The notes: generated by a model not told the origin, from the sequence alone. Shown: positions 1 through 13,399, counted from the stretch's first letter. The stretch is DNA of 64,000 nucleotides from Liquidambar formosana (GCA_039720395.1 CM077822.1:19922589-19986588); one strand, 5' to 3'. Program-made: numbers and translations.

Positions 1-148
1 GTAAATATAAATGATGCATATAAACATAATAGAATAAGCCCTTTTATTAAATCAATAATAAATGTGACATATATAAATGAAATCAATTGATTGTTCCTAA
101 TCCCTAAACAATCATCTCCATGATTGGCTCTAGGGCATAATCCTAACA
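1..148 (-). repeat. Copia 3' LTR, 5' part only
   Basis: These bases match 16026-16173 by eye without a difference. Read on the minus strand the LTR begins TGTTAGGATTATGCCC at position 148. The rest of the LTR is outside the window. Confidence 0.9.
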
Positions 149-160
149 ATCTCCCACTTG
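149..160 (-). other. Copia polypurine tract
   Basis: Read on the minus strand, CAAGTGGGAGAT lies directly before the 3' LTR start (TGTTAGG). A purine-rich tract touching the 3' LTR is the expected plus-strand priming site of an LTR retrotransposon. Confidence 0.75.
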
Positions 161-189
161 CATTATAGCCAATCCACCATGTATCTCAT

Positions 190-2060
190 ACTCATATCCT
201 GTCGGTGGTGATCCAACACACTTGGGTCATAGCTTTAGTAAAGGGGTCTTCTTTATTCTCTATTGTATTAAACTTCTATATGTATATGTCATCTCTTCCA
301 ATGATCTCTCTAATCACTTGGAATCGCCGCTTAAAGTTTGGACTTTTGATGAGACCGTGGATCCTTGTCTTGAGCACTGGCCTTATTGTTGTCACAAAAA
401 CAATAGTAAAGGCTTCTCAATGTCAGGAACCACTCCTAGTTCTGCAATGAACTTACTCATCCAAACATACAGCAATGCGCTCAAATTTACAGCTCCACCA
501 TTTAAGGTGAGAACATACCTCAATGTTGATCTCCTATCATCATCGTCAGATTAAAAATCTGAATCCGTTATACCAACCATTTCAAGTTTCTTTCTCCATA
601 GGCAAGGCATAGGTCCTTTAGTTCTTCTCAAGAACTTAAGGATAGCCTTGACTGCTTCCCAGTGTTCCTTATCTGGGTTTGCCTGATATCTGCTCGTAAC
701 ATTTACAGCAAAATTGATATCTGGTCTTTTAGTTATAGACAACTTGATTCCATGTCTGACAGGAATTAGACCTCCTTTTGGAATCATGCATTTTGAACTC
801 TTTCAAAATCTTGTCTATGTACTTCGATTGGGATAGACTTAGCATCCTTTAATATCTATCTCTTTAGACCTCTATTCCCAGAATATAGGATGCTTCTTCC
901 AAATCTTTTATGGAGAAACTTTGTGAAAAACCAATTTTTCACTTTTGACAACGTCTCTACATTATTCCTAATAAGTAGAACGTTATTCACTTATAGGACC
1001 ATAAATGTGATCGTACTCCCACTAACCCTTTGTACAATCATGGTACAATAATGGGTTTTGTCTCAACAGGGACAAGGGTTGCATCAATGTCGGTTTGTGT
1101 CTCATTAGACAACTCTTTGAGTTCTATTTTCCTGTTGTTGCTGCCTTCTTGAATAAACTCTTTTTTAAGAAAGATTGCAAACATACAAACAAAACACCTT
1201 TTGTTCATCAGGATAATAGATATGATATCCTAAACTTTCTTTAGGGTAATCTACAAACCTACATTTAAGTTATCTTGATTTCCAATTTGGTTGCATTATA
1301 CGTCTCTACATATGTAGTGCAACCCCATACCTTAACATGCTTAAGGTTTGGTGCTTCCCTTTTCATATCTCATATGGGTCTTAAGGGACAGCCTTGGTTT
1401 GAACTCTATTTCATAGGTACGTGGCAATTTCTAGGGCAAATCCTAACAAGGATAATATTAGGTCGTTGTAACTTATCATGGATCGGACCATATCCAATAA
1501 GGTCCTCTTCCTCCTTTCTGACACACCATTAAGTTATGGTGTTCCAAGAGGTGTCCATTGTGATTGAATGCCCATTTGAATAAGTTGATCTGAAAGATCA
1601 CCAGTTAAATATTCGCCTCCTCGATCCAATCGAAGAGTTTGATACTTTTACTAGTTTGTTTCTCTACTTCAAATCTGAATTCTTTGAACCTTTTCAAATG
1701 TTTCAGATTTGTACTTCTTTAAGTATATGCACCTATACTTTAACATTTTTAAGTAAAGGTTCATAAAGTATGAGAAACTATTTCTCTTGTTCTCTTGGGT
1801 TTATTAGCATTCAATTTTAGAACTATCATGTTTCATGCAATTCATATTTGCAAGGTAGTTTAGAAGATAAATGCTATAAATTCTAGAAGTAATGAACTCT
1901 TCATAAAAACATTTATTAAATCAAAATAAAACACTGTTTAGGCAAAACTGAAATAAAGATAATGTTTCTAAAAACTTCTGGAATGTCAAGATAGCTTATT
2001 AATTCTAAACTACTCCTTCAGGTAGAGTCAAGCAGCAAGTCCCATAGCTAATACAGCAAC
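190..2060 (-). pseudogene. Copia pol remnant (integrase core, RT tail, RNase H)
   Basis: Minus-strand translation in shifting frames shows Copia pol pieces in order. An integrase-core segment lies near 1480-1660 (residues resembling WTPLGTP and GVSERRKRTLLDM). The post-integrase linker lies near 1000-1240. The RT C-terminal part lies near 780-960 (resembling SYILGI and LSQSKYIDKILK). RNase H runs near 190-780 (RPDINFAVNVTSRYQANP, then CDNNKASAQ). Protease, the N-terminal integrase zinc finger and most of RT, including the YVDD box, are missing, so there has been at least one large internal deletion near 1000. Several stops and frameshifts interrupt what is left. The pieces run up to the polypurine tract. 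This is a dead polyprotein gene, and its family assignment to Copia is secure from the order integrase before RT. Confidence 0.8.
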
Positions 2061-2187
2061 ACTTTGCTCCATTCTCTACTCGTAGGGATATTCCGCTTCT
2101 ACTCAGCCTTCTGCTTCCCACTAGATCCTGCATGGAATTCAAAATTCACATCAGAATTAAGTACCCAAGTGGAAGCAAAACTAACAT

Positions 2188-3060
2188 TTAGTTTAGAGCA
2201 TGATCCATACCTTCCAAAGGTCGACTCTTTAGAGTATCCAAATACTCCCGGCAATTACGTTTCCAGTGCCCATCCTTGCCGCAGTGAAAACAGGTTCCTT
2301 TGGCCTTGTCAGTATTACCTTTCTTGACACCTCCCTTTGGCTTCAAGTTCTTCTTCTTCTTCCCTTGGGTACTCTTACCCTTTCCTTTGCCCTTGCCCTT
2401 AGGCTTGGGCTTGGCCTTGGAAGTAGAAGCTCCATCAAATGCGAGCAAAGAACCTTTTCCCTTCTTCATTGTCTCCTCAGTCATCTTGAGCAAATTGTGC
2501 AGCTCGGGGAGAATGGGCTCAAGCTTGTTCATATGAAAATTCATTATGAACGGCCCAAATGAATCAGGAAGGGACTGCAGTATAATGTCTGAACACATAT
2601 CAGCTTCAATGATCACATCAAGCTTTTCAAGCTGCTCGATATGGTTGATCATTTTCAAGGTGTGATTGGTCACAGACGAACCCTCATTCATCCTTGCCTT
2701 GAATAGATCCTTGACAATATTGTACTTCGTGGTCCTACTTTGCTCCCCATACAACTCTTGTAAGTGGAGAAAGATGTCGCGAGCACTCTTCATGGACTCA
2801 TGTTGCTTCTGAAGCTCAGGGCTCATGGATGCCATCATATAGCATCTTGCCTTCAAATCGTCGTCCATGCGCTTCTGAAAAGCGTCTCTCTCTTGCTGAG
2901 TTGCAGTCTCAGCCAGTGCCTCAGGAAGTGTGCCATCAAGTGTGTAGGTAATCTTTTCGGAAGTTAAAACTATTTTTAAGTTCCTCAGCTAATCAAGATA
3001 GTTTGGTCCAGTCAAACGGTTGATGTCCAATATTTTGGATAACGGGTTGAGGTGAGCCAT
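2188..3060 (-). pseudogene. Copia gag (UBN2-type) with one nonsense codon
   Basis: The frame opens at ATG 3060 (MAHLNPLSKILD...) and reads to 2188 except for one TAG at 2989-2991, where a tryptophan codon would be expected. Downstream of that stop the frame stays open for about 266 residues. It shows the gag capsid-like region, then a lysine/glycine-rich basic linker, then one CCHC zinc knuckle (CFHCGKDGHWKRNC) near the C terminus. Gag packages the element RNA into a cytoplasmic particle, and the knuckle binds nucleic acid. The order is normal, with pol remnants immediately downstream on the same strand. An ATG at 2868 could start a shortened gag lacking the first 64 residues, but I consider the gene broken. 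Confidence 0.85.
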
Positions 3061-6000
3061 TTCTATGAACTACATATAAAAAAATTAAATAGAGAATTAG
3101 ATTTCATTTTTAATCCATAATGATCGGGTCTTTAATCATATGGTACCTCCCACTATTTTATCAAATTCCATACACCCTCTGATGGAATTCGGGAATCTCA
3201 TTCCTAATGGGGATTGGGGTCCCACTATGACCTAGAAGCCTCATATGTTAGTTTCTTGACTTCTAACCCACAGTAAGAAGACAACTCTTTGTCTATTGCT
3301 TCATAAGCAAATTCCAATCGTTCTGCCTCTAGGGTACATACTCCTCACATGTTAGTTTCTTGGAATACTTCCCTAGTTAAGTTAAACCCATCATTCACAC
3401 AGGTATGTTTCACCAAATATATACCTCACATGTTAGTTTCTTGGTATATACCAGCTTAGGCACCCCATGATATCTATATATGTGATAGTTTCAAGTAATG
3501 TCTTTAATATGGGTAGCTCCTACATGTCTGCAGCCAGGTACCCACATTAAGGGATGTTAGATGATCCTATAATGATGGAAGGCAATGAAGAATCCATTCC
3601 CTAATGTATTCTCCATTTCCAACTTAATATTAAAATAGAGGGGTTTTAAGGGTCTCATCAAATTAACTAATCTAACATACATCTCATGCATTTAAATAAG
3701 AAATATATATAACAACATTATATATAATCCAATCATCGATATTAGTCCCTATAAGGTGACATATAACGATCTTTGGATTTGGAGCTATCTCTATTAATCT
3801 CATTAAAAGCTCCCACTATGATGATTATGGACTTTAAGAGGATTCAATCCAAGCCAATGAATTGAATCCTAGGTCTAAGGTGGGTGTAGGTGATCGTAAA
3901 ACATTAATTCAAAACATAGCATGCTCTCTTGAAAGTCTTCTCCAAGCTTTCAAGTCCTTCAATCTCCTCCATTAGCTTGATGGTCTCCACCATAGGCTTG
4001 TTGGGCTCCACCATGCTCCTTTAGGTCCACCATGCTCCTTAGTGCGCTCTCGATTACATAACATTTACATAATGTAAAGAAAGGGATACATAAGGGGAAT
4101 GTGGGGTACATAAGAGAATGATAGAGAGAGAGAAGAAGGTGGCATGCAAGCCCCAAATAAATAATACATCACCAAAAATTAACAACTCTTGAAAAATTAT
4201 ACAACCCATTCATAAGACGGCCAATCACAATTGGTTTAAGGTATAGTCCATAATCATCATCCATCCATAACCATACAATCACATTGCATAATAAAGGAAA
4301 TAACTGTAAGCAATAAACATATGGGCATTCATGGTAACTCTATTGATTGGTTTTCATTAATCTCATTAATGTGTCCTAATCTTATTAGGATATGCATAAG
4401 TTCTTGAATTAATTAAGTCTTAACATTTAAGACATTTAATTTCAATTAATCAAATCAATTGAAACATTTAAAGGCCCCTAATAAAACTCTAATATCAAAT
4501 ATTAGGGTCTCTTTAATTAAACAAAACAATTTCATTTAATTAAAAATTTCAGATTTTAATTTAATCCTAAATTGTGTTTTAAACGATTTAAAACATTATA
4601 AAATTAATCACCATTAATTAAATAATCAATTTCGGAATTAAATAAAATCATTTTATTAATTAATTAGTGCATTAGGGTTTCCTAAAACCCTAAACCCTAA
4701 ATGCATTAACTCTAAACCCTAAGTGTAACCCTAATGCATTAAATGCCTTATGATTGGTCAATTAATGACCAATCATTTAAACCCTAGGTTTATACGGTAT
4801 TAATGATTAGGATTAGGGTTTAATTAATGCCACCTAGGATATTAATTACTCCTAATTAATATGCACTAATTAGGGTTTCTAAAACCCTAAACCTTAAACC
4901 TATTGAATGCCAATGATTAATTACTAAACCATTAATGATCATGATTGGTCATTAATGACCAATCATTTAACCCTAGGTTAGACACATTAATTACTAGGTT
5001 TAGTTATTAATTAATGCATTAATAGAATTATGGTTTAATTAATACGAATTAGGGTTTCCTAAACCCTAAACCCTAGACATCATAAATGCAATTAATTATA
5101 CCCTAATGATTAATAACCATGATTGGTCAATTAATGACCAATCATTAAACATTTTAATTAAGGTAATTAATAGTCAATTAGGGTTTTTAATTAATGCAAT
5201 TAATGAATTAGGGTTTCATCATAAACCCTAAGGCTGCCGCCACATTAGTGGGCTGCCATGGCTTAGCAAGGCTGCCATGGCTTGGCCAGGCCATGGGAGG
5301 CCATGGCCAGCAAAGGGGGACTCAAGCCAGGGTGTGGGCCAAGCCCATGGACACGTGTGGGGTGGCCAAGAGGGCTGTCTTCTTCAAAGAACATTAGGGT
5401 TTCAAGAACCCAGTGCTGGCACCACCATGGGAGGACCTCCAAGGTCACAAAAGTTTCTAAAACTTAATCAATTCGACTCCACCATCAAAACCAGCTTTTG
5501 TATCATGTCCCTACATGAATTACTAAGCTAATTGAAGTGGTTTGGATGATCAAATCATCCCCAATTGTTCTAAACAATTCAAGAACAGTAGGCTGTCCAG
5601 AATTTGACAGCACACTGTACCTGATCACAAATTGATTTAAAACCCAGCAAGATGATTAATTCAGGTTACCAAATTATTTTTCCTAGCATCCTACATGTCT
5701 TAGGAAACTAATAAAATTGGTTTCATGTAATTTGGAGTTCCCTAGCTCAAGATATGAACAAAACTCCATTGATGACTTTCTGCAGGAAAAACAGCCTGCT
5801 GTGTTCTTCCAAGAAATCAAACTTTTTGATTCTTTATGCATCAAGACTCCTTTGAAACTTAAAGAATATGATCTATACATCATATATCATCATCCTATAA
5901 TGATTATTCATCAATTTTACAGAGATATCATATCAGAACAGTAGCAAGAACCTTAGGGTTCTAAAACCCAGATTCGAACTCCATGGTGTTCTTCCCAAAC

Positions 6001-6167
6001 TTTTTGATTTGTTTTAATTCTCATGCATCCCTATGCTTGAGAAATCACCATAACAACTTTATGTGAATTAATTACAGCCATCTCATGTCTTAATTAAACC
6101 AAAACAAAAACAAAATACAAAAGAGAGCAACCTAGGGTTCCAAACCCTAGGTTCGGCCTCCATAGAA
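3061..6167 (-). other. Copia untranslated leader, gag-proximal part
   Basis: About 3.1 kb of AT-rich DNA between gag and the CACTA insertion, with no coding sequence I can support. A motif close to CCTCACATGTTAGTTTCTTG recurs near 3240-3440. AAACCCTAA-type motifs and palindromes fill 4670-5230. A GC-rich patch with repeated CCATGG lies at 5230-5360. The leader continues on the other side of the CACTA element at 14081-14460. Confidence 0.6.
4750..5145. repeat. Three copies of a 10-bp-arm palindrome among AAACCCTA motifs
   Basis: The arms TGATTGGTCA and TGACCAATCA, separated by a short AT centre, occur at 4750-4776, 4941-4966 and 5119-5145. They are interspersed with TTAGGGTTT / AAACCCTAA blocks. 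Each arm carries ATTGG, the CCAAT-box core in one orientation. Confidence 0.8.
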
Positions 6168-7060
6168 CACTACAAAAAAAAGTACCTTTTGCGATGACTT
6201 TTTTGTGACCACACCTAAAAGCCATCATGAAAAAGGGTTTTTGCGACCGCTTTTGCAACGGCGGTTAAAAGTCGTCGCTAATATTGTTTGGTTTATGCTT
6301 TGTTTACGATGACTTCTTGAAGTCGTCATGAAAGAAGGATTTTGCGACGACCATTTTAAAGTTGTCACTATTACTCGTCGCCATTACAAAAATTCTGGCG
6401 CCAAAATTTTGGCGCTAAATTATTTGCGACGACTTTTAGGGACCGTCACAAAATGTGAAAGATTTTGCGACCACCTTTTTGAAGCCATCACTATTACTCG
6501 TTGCCATTAAAAAAAAATTGGCGCCAAAATTTAGCGCCAAATTATTTGTGACAACTTTTAGTGGTCGTTGCAAATTGTCTGACATTTATGCTACGACTTA
6601 AAGAAGTCGTCATAAAAGAAGGTTTTTGCGACCACCTTTTTGAAGCCGTCACTATTACGCATTGCCATTATGAAAATTTTGGCGCTAAAATTTGGCACCA
6701 AATTATTTACAACGGCTTTTAATGGTCGTCGCAAAATGTTTTCAACGTTTTACGACGACTTCAAAAAGCCGTCGTAAAAAAAGGATGTTGCGATAACTTT
6801 TTCGAAGTCATCACTATTACTAATTGCCATTATGGAAATTTTGGCTCCAAAATTTGACACCTAAATTTTTACGACGACTTTTTGTTGTCGTCGCAAAAAG
6901 CGTTCTAGGTTTTTAAAACAATTTCAAAAAGCCATCATTAAAAAAAGGATTTTGCAATAACCTTTTTGAAGTCGTCTCTATTGCTCGTCGCCATTACAAA
7001 AATATTGTGCCAAAAATTGTGGTTAAATTATTTACGGCTACTTTTCTTGGTTGTCACAGA
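6168..7060. repeat. CACTA left terminal repeat and subterminal array
   Basis: After the terminal CACTACAAAAAAA, about five degenerate units of 120-190 bp follow. Each has a GCGACGACTTTT-like motif, an ACTATTACTCGTCGCCATTA-like block and usually a TTTTGGCGC or GGCGCCAAAA palindrome. The units end near 7060. Confidence 0.75.
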
Positions 7061-7535
7061 AGGTCTTCAGTGCTTTTACAAAATAAAGCAAAATACCTTC
7101 TAGGGGTATCTTGGTCCTCTTGCTTTTGAACCCATACTTTTCCACCAAATTGATGTCTTCGAGGTTCTCAAAGCATAAGTACGATATTTAAATCTTATTA
7201 TGAATTCTGAATGAGTTTTTGGTCAGAGCGAAGTGCATTGGTCATTTTACCCTGCATGGACCTCCAACTTCCATTAAATTGATCATGTTGAGGTCCCTAG
7301 ATCGATGTAGTTCTAATCTAGGTCATGCTTGCCAATTATCTCACGGATCAAACATTAATTGGTGCGCAATCAGTAAACTCACATTTCTTTTTATAAACAA
7401 AACTATATGTTGGAACAGTTAATGGAAAAAGCAGTTTCTAATCTCCAATTAACCTAAAATTTAACATAATTCAAACAATAGACTTAATAAATGTGGTTTG
7501 TACATAAGGTTATTGAAGAGGGAAAGACTAAAAAG

Positions 7536-8005
7536 CATAGTCATTAAAACTGTACCAAACCTGTAAACCGGGCCTTGGTCCGATTAAACCAGTTCAACAA
7601 CACCCTCACATCTCACTCGAAAAAAAATAAAATAAAAATAGAGAATCTTTTTGAGGAAGGCAAGACTTGAACCAAGAAAGTGGGGGTCCTAAAAGCCCTC
7701 CCTACCAGTAGACCACTTGTAGGGTTTGTTAATATAGTTGTTACTTTTATTATTTAATACTATTACAAGTAAAAACGCATATACAAAAGCCAAATATATT
7801 TAAAATAATACATATAATTATATAAATAATAAATGGTTCATATGTATTTAAAATAATAATAATTTTTATACATACTTTCTCTTTATATCTTCTTTTGTTA
7901 GTTTACATTTTTATTAATTTTTTAATTGAAACACCGATCGGACCGTTGATTCGATGACCTTGCTTCTTGACTGGGTTGATGTTCGATTCGGGTTTAATAA
8001 CTATG
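7536..8005. mobile_element. Possible MITE-like insertion in the CACTA interior
   Basis: A 470-bp segment begins CATAGTCATTAAAACTGT and ends with the reverse complement of CATAGTTATTAAACCCG, giving imperfect terminal inverted repeats of about 15 bp. The interior is AT-rich and non-coding. I see no clear target duplication, so the superfamily is undetermined and the call is tentative. Confidence 0.35.
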
Positions 8006-11000
8006 TTATAAAGTTTGATACCACATGTAATTTGAACTCATCTCGTTGTATAATCTAAAGAAATTTGGTCCATTTTCGTCAATTCCGATAGCTAATGTAT
8101 GTCTCGAAGATTTATTATCCATCTCAAAGTTGAGCCAAAAAATTTTTTTTGCTACTTCCTATTAGTTGGCTTAATTAAATTCAGTTTGAACCATCATTAC
8201 CTAACAAATCCTGTCCTATGAGGATCAGCAACATGTATTGGGGGTTATACCCTTACAATGGCCCAATGTACCCCATAACCAACCAATGTAAAAGGTACAA
8301 CCTCTAATAAAAACCGGTTCGTACATTGATCCGGTCAAGTGACCACATTCGTTCAACTGGTTTGGTCAAATGGATCAACCGATTAAGATATATAATTAAG
8401 ATCAAATTTATAATTATTTTTGTATAGAAAAATATATTGGAAAAAGTGATTAAAAAAAAAAATTTGCATATAAGTATTATTAAAATTTCAAATTTCATGT
8501 TTTGATTTGAAAACTACTAACTAATAAGTCATCATTAGCATATAACATTAAATATAAATAATAATAATAATTAAAATGAAAAACATAAAGTTACAAAAAA
8601 GATAGTTGTCTATTGGTTAAAATTTAACTTTTCCATTGCTTTATTGCCTAATTGATCTGATTGGATCAATGGGTCAATGGTTGAACCCCTTAATCTTATT
8701 GGGTTGTTTGGTTTTATAACTCTTTGGGTTGATTGAACTAATTGGTCCGATAAGTATGTTGGGTCTGGTCGAACTTGGTTCAACCGGCTGGGTTGGGTTG
8801 CTTTTCAAAAAATTGCTTATATCAGTACATCCTCATAGGACTGGTTTTGTATTACCTAATGTCTTCAGTGTAGACATAAAATTTTGGAATAAAACGATGG
8901 TGATATGGGAAAATAATATTTATGAATTATTTTATATTTAAAATTTTAATAATATAATTCATCATGCTAACTAGTTCGAAAACATTTTTTTTATTTCAAA
9001 ATTAAACATTAATCATGTGAAATTATATAAAAATACAACTTTTTCTAAACAACATCCTTTTGTAAAACTAAATGAGGGCATGAACTACTATTATAATTTT
9101 TTGAAATGACAACATTTTAGTTCACTTTCACTCAATTTTGCTGAAACAATGTAGCATTTACATTTAAAGTATCTAAAGGGGAAAAAAAAAAAAAGTCTTT
9201 TTCCACACCCCTTTGACTGCATCCACACCCATTTATCAGGTCTATGGGGTGTGAATGTAGCAAAACAGTTGTGGAATAAGCCAACCCTCCTTAAAAAAGA
9301 GACGCTTTTAGGTTTTTTTGCACTCCCGCCTGCTCTCCATCCCCTCCCGCCCTTAAAGCCTAAACATCACAAACTCCCTTGCTCTCTCTATTCTCTCTGT
9401 CGTTGCATTTCTCCTTCATGCCTAAGCTCTCTCTCGTCGATTTCAGGTAATCTCTCTCTCATTCTCCCTGTCACTCTCACTTATCTATATCTATCAATCT
9501 CTCACTTTATATCTCCATGTTTATCTCTCATCACGAATCAGACCACGCATCTGGAATTAGACTCCTATTGGTGAATCATATTTTGCATCGGAAAGCATTT
9601 TGGTTTGATTTAGGTAACCTTGCCTCTTTTGTTTTCAGTTTTTCTCTTGTGTGGGTGTTACATTTATCAGATTAAGAGACTTTAATGCCCTGTTTGGTTA
9701 CCGAGAAAACTCTCAAAAACCATATGACAAAACCCCCAAAAATGAGATATTTCAAATATAATAATCCAAAACGCACAATATATTATCCTGTCAATATATT
9801 GTTTTTATTTTAGATCTAGCTTGTTTTCATGCTTTAATTTATGCTTTGTTTGGTTGCTAGAAAACTGTAAAGAAATTGAAATTTTATTTCTTGAATCTTT
9901 AATTATTTAGGACCTGAGATTGAGGTTGGTTTCCAATTTTCTGGGAGCCCAAATTAAATATATATATATATATATATCCTTTTCCTTTTTTCCCCGTTTT
10001 CTTGGCAACCAAACAAAGGGGATCTGTATCTATATGTATTATTGCATACATATATTCTCTATATCTATATACCTATATATAGATAGATAGATAGATAGAT
10101 AGATATGTGTGTGTGTGTGTGTGTGTGTCTAATACTCAAAGGAATCTAATATATTGACTTTCTATTCTGGTAGATGTCATACTCAAGGGAAGGAAGGTGA
10201 GTTCCCCCATTCAATGAAAATTTTCCTAATTATAATTTTGTTTAATTGAAACTATAATTGATATTGATAGTTATATATATGAATTACTTGTGATGATGGT
10301 TACTCTCCAATTATAGGTCTGTTTGACCACCCAATTCAGGTTCACCTGGTAGAGGTCATCCTTGATTGAGATCATTGTCAAGGTCTAATAGGGGCTGGTC
10401 CAGGTAAATCTATCATATGCATAGAAGTCGTAGTAGACTGGTGTTTTTAATCAATGAACTATTTGGTATAGTAACTTCTAAAGCCTTTTACACATTATTG
10501 TACATTAGATATATTATTTGTGAGCTGAGTTTTTTATCAAACATTCTCTTATATATGCTAATTGAATTTTATTGCTTCAGGAGCCAAGATTCTGTTATCA
10601 ACAAGAGTAACTACTAGTGATTTGAGAAGTATTTTAATGATAAAGGAAAGGTATGGTCATTGTGAATTTAGTTTTAGATTAAGTATAGCATGCATCATAA
10701 GCATTTTACTAAAGTTCTTTCTATCTTATATGTTTTGTAAATTGTAATACTGACATGGAGATGTGAGGCCTTTTTGGAAATTTCTTGTTTATGAACTCGT
10801 TGTATCAATGAGGATTATATTGAAGAAGTTTAAGGTTATAATTCTTGAGACCAAATTGTTAGATATGCTAGGACTATAAATTTGACAGGGTACTACTGAT
10901 AGACCATAATGCTTGGATTAATTGAGGGATCTCTCTTGCATATTTTTTTTATTGTTTTCTTTTGAATTTGGTGATTTGAGTAGGTGGGTTTGTGTGGATT

Positions 11001-11826
11001 TACATCTCAATTGATTGATATATATATATATGTTAAAAACCAAGTGCTGCGTGTGTGCATGTGACTATCTGTGTCCGATGCTATTGGACTACAAAGTTTT
11101 CTATTTCTTCAAATATGAAATCTGGGTTTGAAGGGATGCTGCAAATAGGGCTGCTGCATTTGCAGTAGATGTCTTGAAATGAAATTGGTGAAAACAATGA
11201 AGGAGTTGGAATAGAATTCTTATCTTTATCAAGTAAATTTCCAAAGCTATATATCCATTAGCTTAATTATCTTTGGCTGCATTTTCCCTTGCCATTTTAT
11301 GACATTATCTTGAGATTTTTCTCTTTTCAATGGTAAGGTGTATGATTTCTATTCTTTCCAATTGATAATAAATAACTTAGTACCCTTTTTTTCTGACATT
11401 GAGAATTGAATGCATTTTTTGATTGGACAATCTTTCAATGGTGCTTTGTTCAAACCTTTTTTTTTTTTTTTTTTGTCTACAAATTACTATTTTTAATTTC
11501 ATTTGGATACCAATAGTTTCGACTCTTCCATGACAAATTTAATACTATTGTCTTAAAATTTGTCTTCTTTCAATGCTATGCTGTCTTTTTTCCCCAATTC
11601 ATGATAAGTAGCTTATTGACTCCATAGTCTATATTTTAATTTTTGCAAAATTATGTATCATGTTCATTACAAATGATGGTTATATAAAATTAGTTCAATA
11701 CATATGGGATGTTCTGATTTACTCTTTGGGTGTGTGTTAATGTCCTATATCATTAATAAAGTTATCTCTCTTTTTTTTTTTTTTTTTTTGGTTGACAGTA
11801 AGTCATTTTGAATGTTAAATTGATAA
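8006..11826. other. CACTA interior, non-coding, with microsatellites
   Basis: No coding region can be supported here. There is a (TA)n run near 9958-9977 and a compound (GATA)n(GT)n run at 10081-10128. CT-rich tracts around 9370-9500 followed by TTCAGGTAAT look like an untranslated first exon with a splice donor, perhaps of the transposase-related gene whose last exons are at 11827-12497. Segment 8310-8830 is rich in GGTTCAACCGG-like motifs of the kind also found in the MITE-like segment to its left. Confidence 0.4.
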
Positions 11827-12209
11827 CTTCACATTTTTTTTTGGGAACATGAGCTTAGTCCGATGGACATGTGGAAAATAATCCATTTGGAGAAGAAAGG
11901 TGTGGAGGATGGTGTAAAGTGGGGTTGTGAAGGAGCAAAAAAAAATTATGTACGTTAATTTTTTTTTCTATTTTTTTATTTTTATAAAAACCATATGAAC
12001 ATGCATATATATGTTGAGTCATCTCACAATGATTGATTATTTTTATGTGACTAGTTATTTTTATGTGACTTCAATTTTTTAAGGAAGATTTTAAGGCATT
12101 GAGGTCCGTTGCTACTTTACAGGGAGAGTCATTTGACGAGCTTCTAGCTTATCAACAGGTATACACTTTTCTGAGACATAAATTATTGTATTTTGTTTTA
12201 GATTAGTTT

Positions 12210-12272
<63 letters not shown>

Positions 12273-12497
12273 ATATGTCTACTTTGTATTCAGGTCGTGG
12301 GAAACCATAAACGTGGTCGAATGTTAGGATATGGTGTGGGTATTAAACCCTCGAGTTTATGTAAGTCACAATCAAGACAAGGTTGTAATGAAAAGTGTCT
12401 TGAGGATCACAAAAAGGAGAAGGAAGAGTTAAAGGCTGAGGTGCGAGAGGAAGTAAAAGCAGAGGTGCAAGTTCAAATATTGTCTCCTTCGTTGTGA
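11827..12497 (+). pseudogene. CACTA-encoded transposase-related protein, last exons (Transposase_24-like)
   Basis: Three stretches join in one frame across two introns. Exon a ends at 11949 before GTACGT and contains PMDMWKIIHLEKKG. Exon b is 12084-12158 (25 codons, between AAG and CAG|GT). Exon c is 12294-12497 and ends in TGA. Exon c has a glycine-rich stretch (RMLGYGVGIKPSSL) and then a charged, probably coiled-coil tail (KKEKEELKAEVREEVKAEV). This layout resembles the C-terminal part of plant En/Spm accessory transposases of the Transposase_24 type, which may bind subterminal repeats. Introns b and c are phase 0. The 5' part is not recognisable and a stop precedes exon a at 11824, so I call it a fragment. 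The family assignment is from pattern memory, not a search. Confidence 0.45.
12213..12276. repeat. (TA)n microsatellite
   Basis: An almost pure TA dinucleotide run within the intron before the last transposase-related exon, interrupted once by TTT. Confidence 0.95.
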
Positions 12498-13399
12498 AAA
12501 GGTAATTTCTCCACCAAAAAAACCAACCTGAATCTCTATTCATGAATTCCTCATACAACAAGTTTATTAATTTTTCTTGTACCATATTGATACCTTCATT
12601 CTTCGAACAACAAATATCATTTGGGGTATTTAGGGAAATTATGTATACCACATTCTAATATATACATTTTTTTTCAAGAAAATTTTGAAGCAATCATCAT
12701 CCCTTTATACTTTAGAAACCTTTTTTCTTAATTTGCTTACCATCATTTTAAATTGGTTTCCTTTTTTTTTTCTTAAGAGAGAGTCAGAAATGAATGATTA
12801 ATTATTGTGTTTGAATGAATGGTTACAAGATATACATATTCAAGTCCCATATACAAATAGAATTGTGTACTTAACTATTTTATGTTGAACAATATATATT
12901 TGTGTTCTTATGATAGCAATCATTATACATGTTAATGTTGAGGTTTTAATATGAATTGGATGTGAAATATATGTTGTTTTATATAGTTACTGATAGTTAT
13001 ATATTTATCTCATATAGTTACTAATATTCCACAGGTTGATGCTTGAGCTAATGAGGATATAACTATAGCAAAAAGTGAGGTTTCCATGAAGCAATGAGGA
13101 TAAATATAAGGAAGAAGATCTCGAAGATGATTTCGTCTAACTAATGTTGCTACATTCTTTCATTTTTAAAAGTATTTATGTACTCAGTTTTATAGCGTGA
13201 TGAGCTTTGGGGTATATTTATGTTTGATATGGATTTCTTACATACTAGAAGTTTTACTATTTAATGAAAATTTATAGACATTGGTAAACAAATGTCATTG
13301 GTTCCTCAATGAATTATGTGTGAATATCCTAACTAAATTGTGTATTTATGCAACGGAAATTTTTTTGACAACAAAGTGTGTTGTTGATATTCTTTGATG

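Noticed and set aside
4670..4900. Interstitial telomere
   Set aside because: AAACCCTAA motifs are scattered and mixed with other sequence, not a tandem (AAACCCT)n tract.
5277..5531. Small frames in the GC-rich patch of the Copia leader
   Set aside because: They arise from repeated CCATGG sequence; overlapping frames on both strands show no protein family features.
9251..9574. Open frame of 107 codons in the CACTA interior
   Set aside because: Composition is CT-rich and low complexity with no recognisable domain; more likely untranslated exon sequence.
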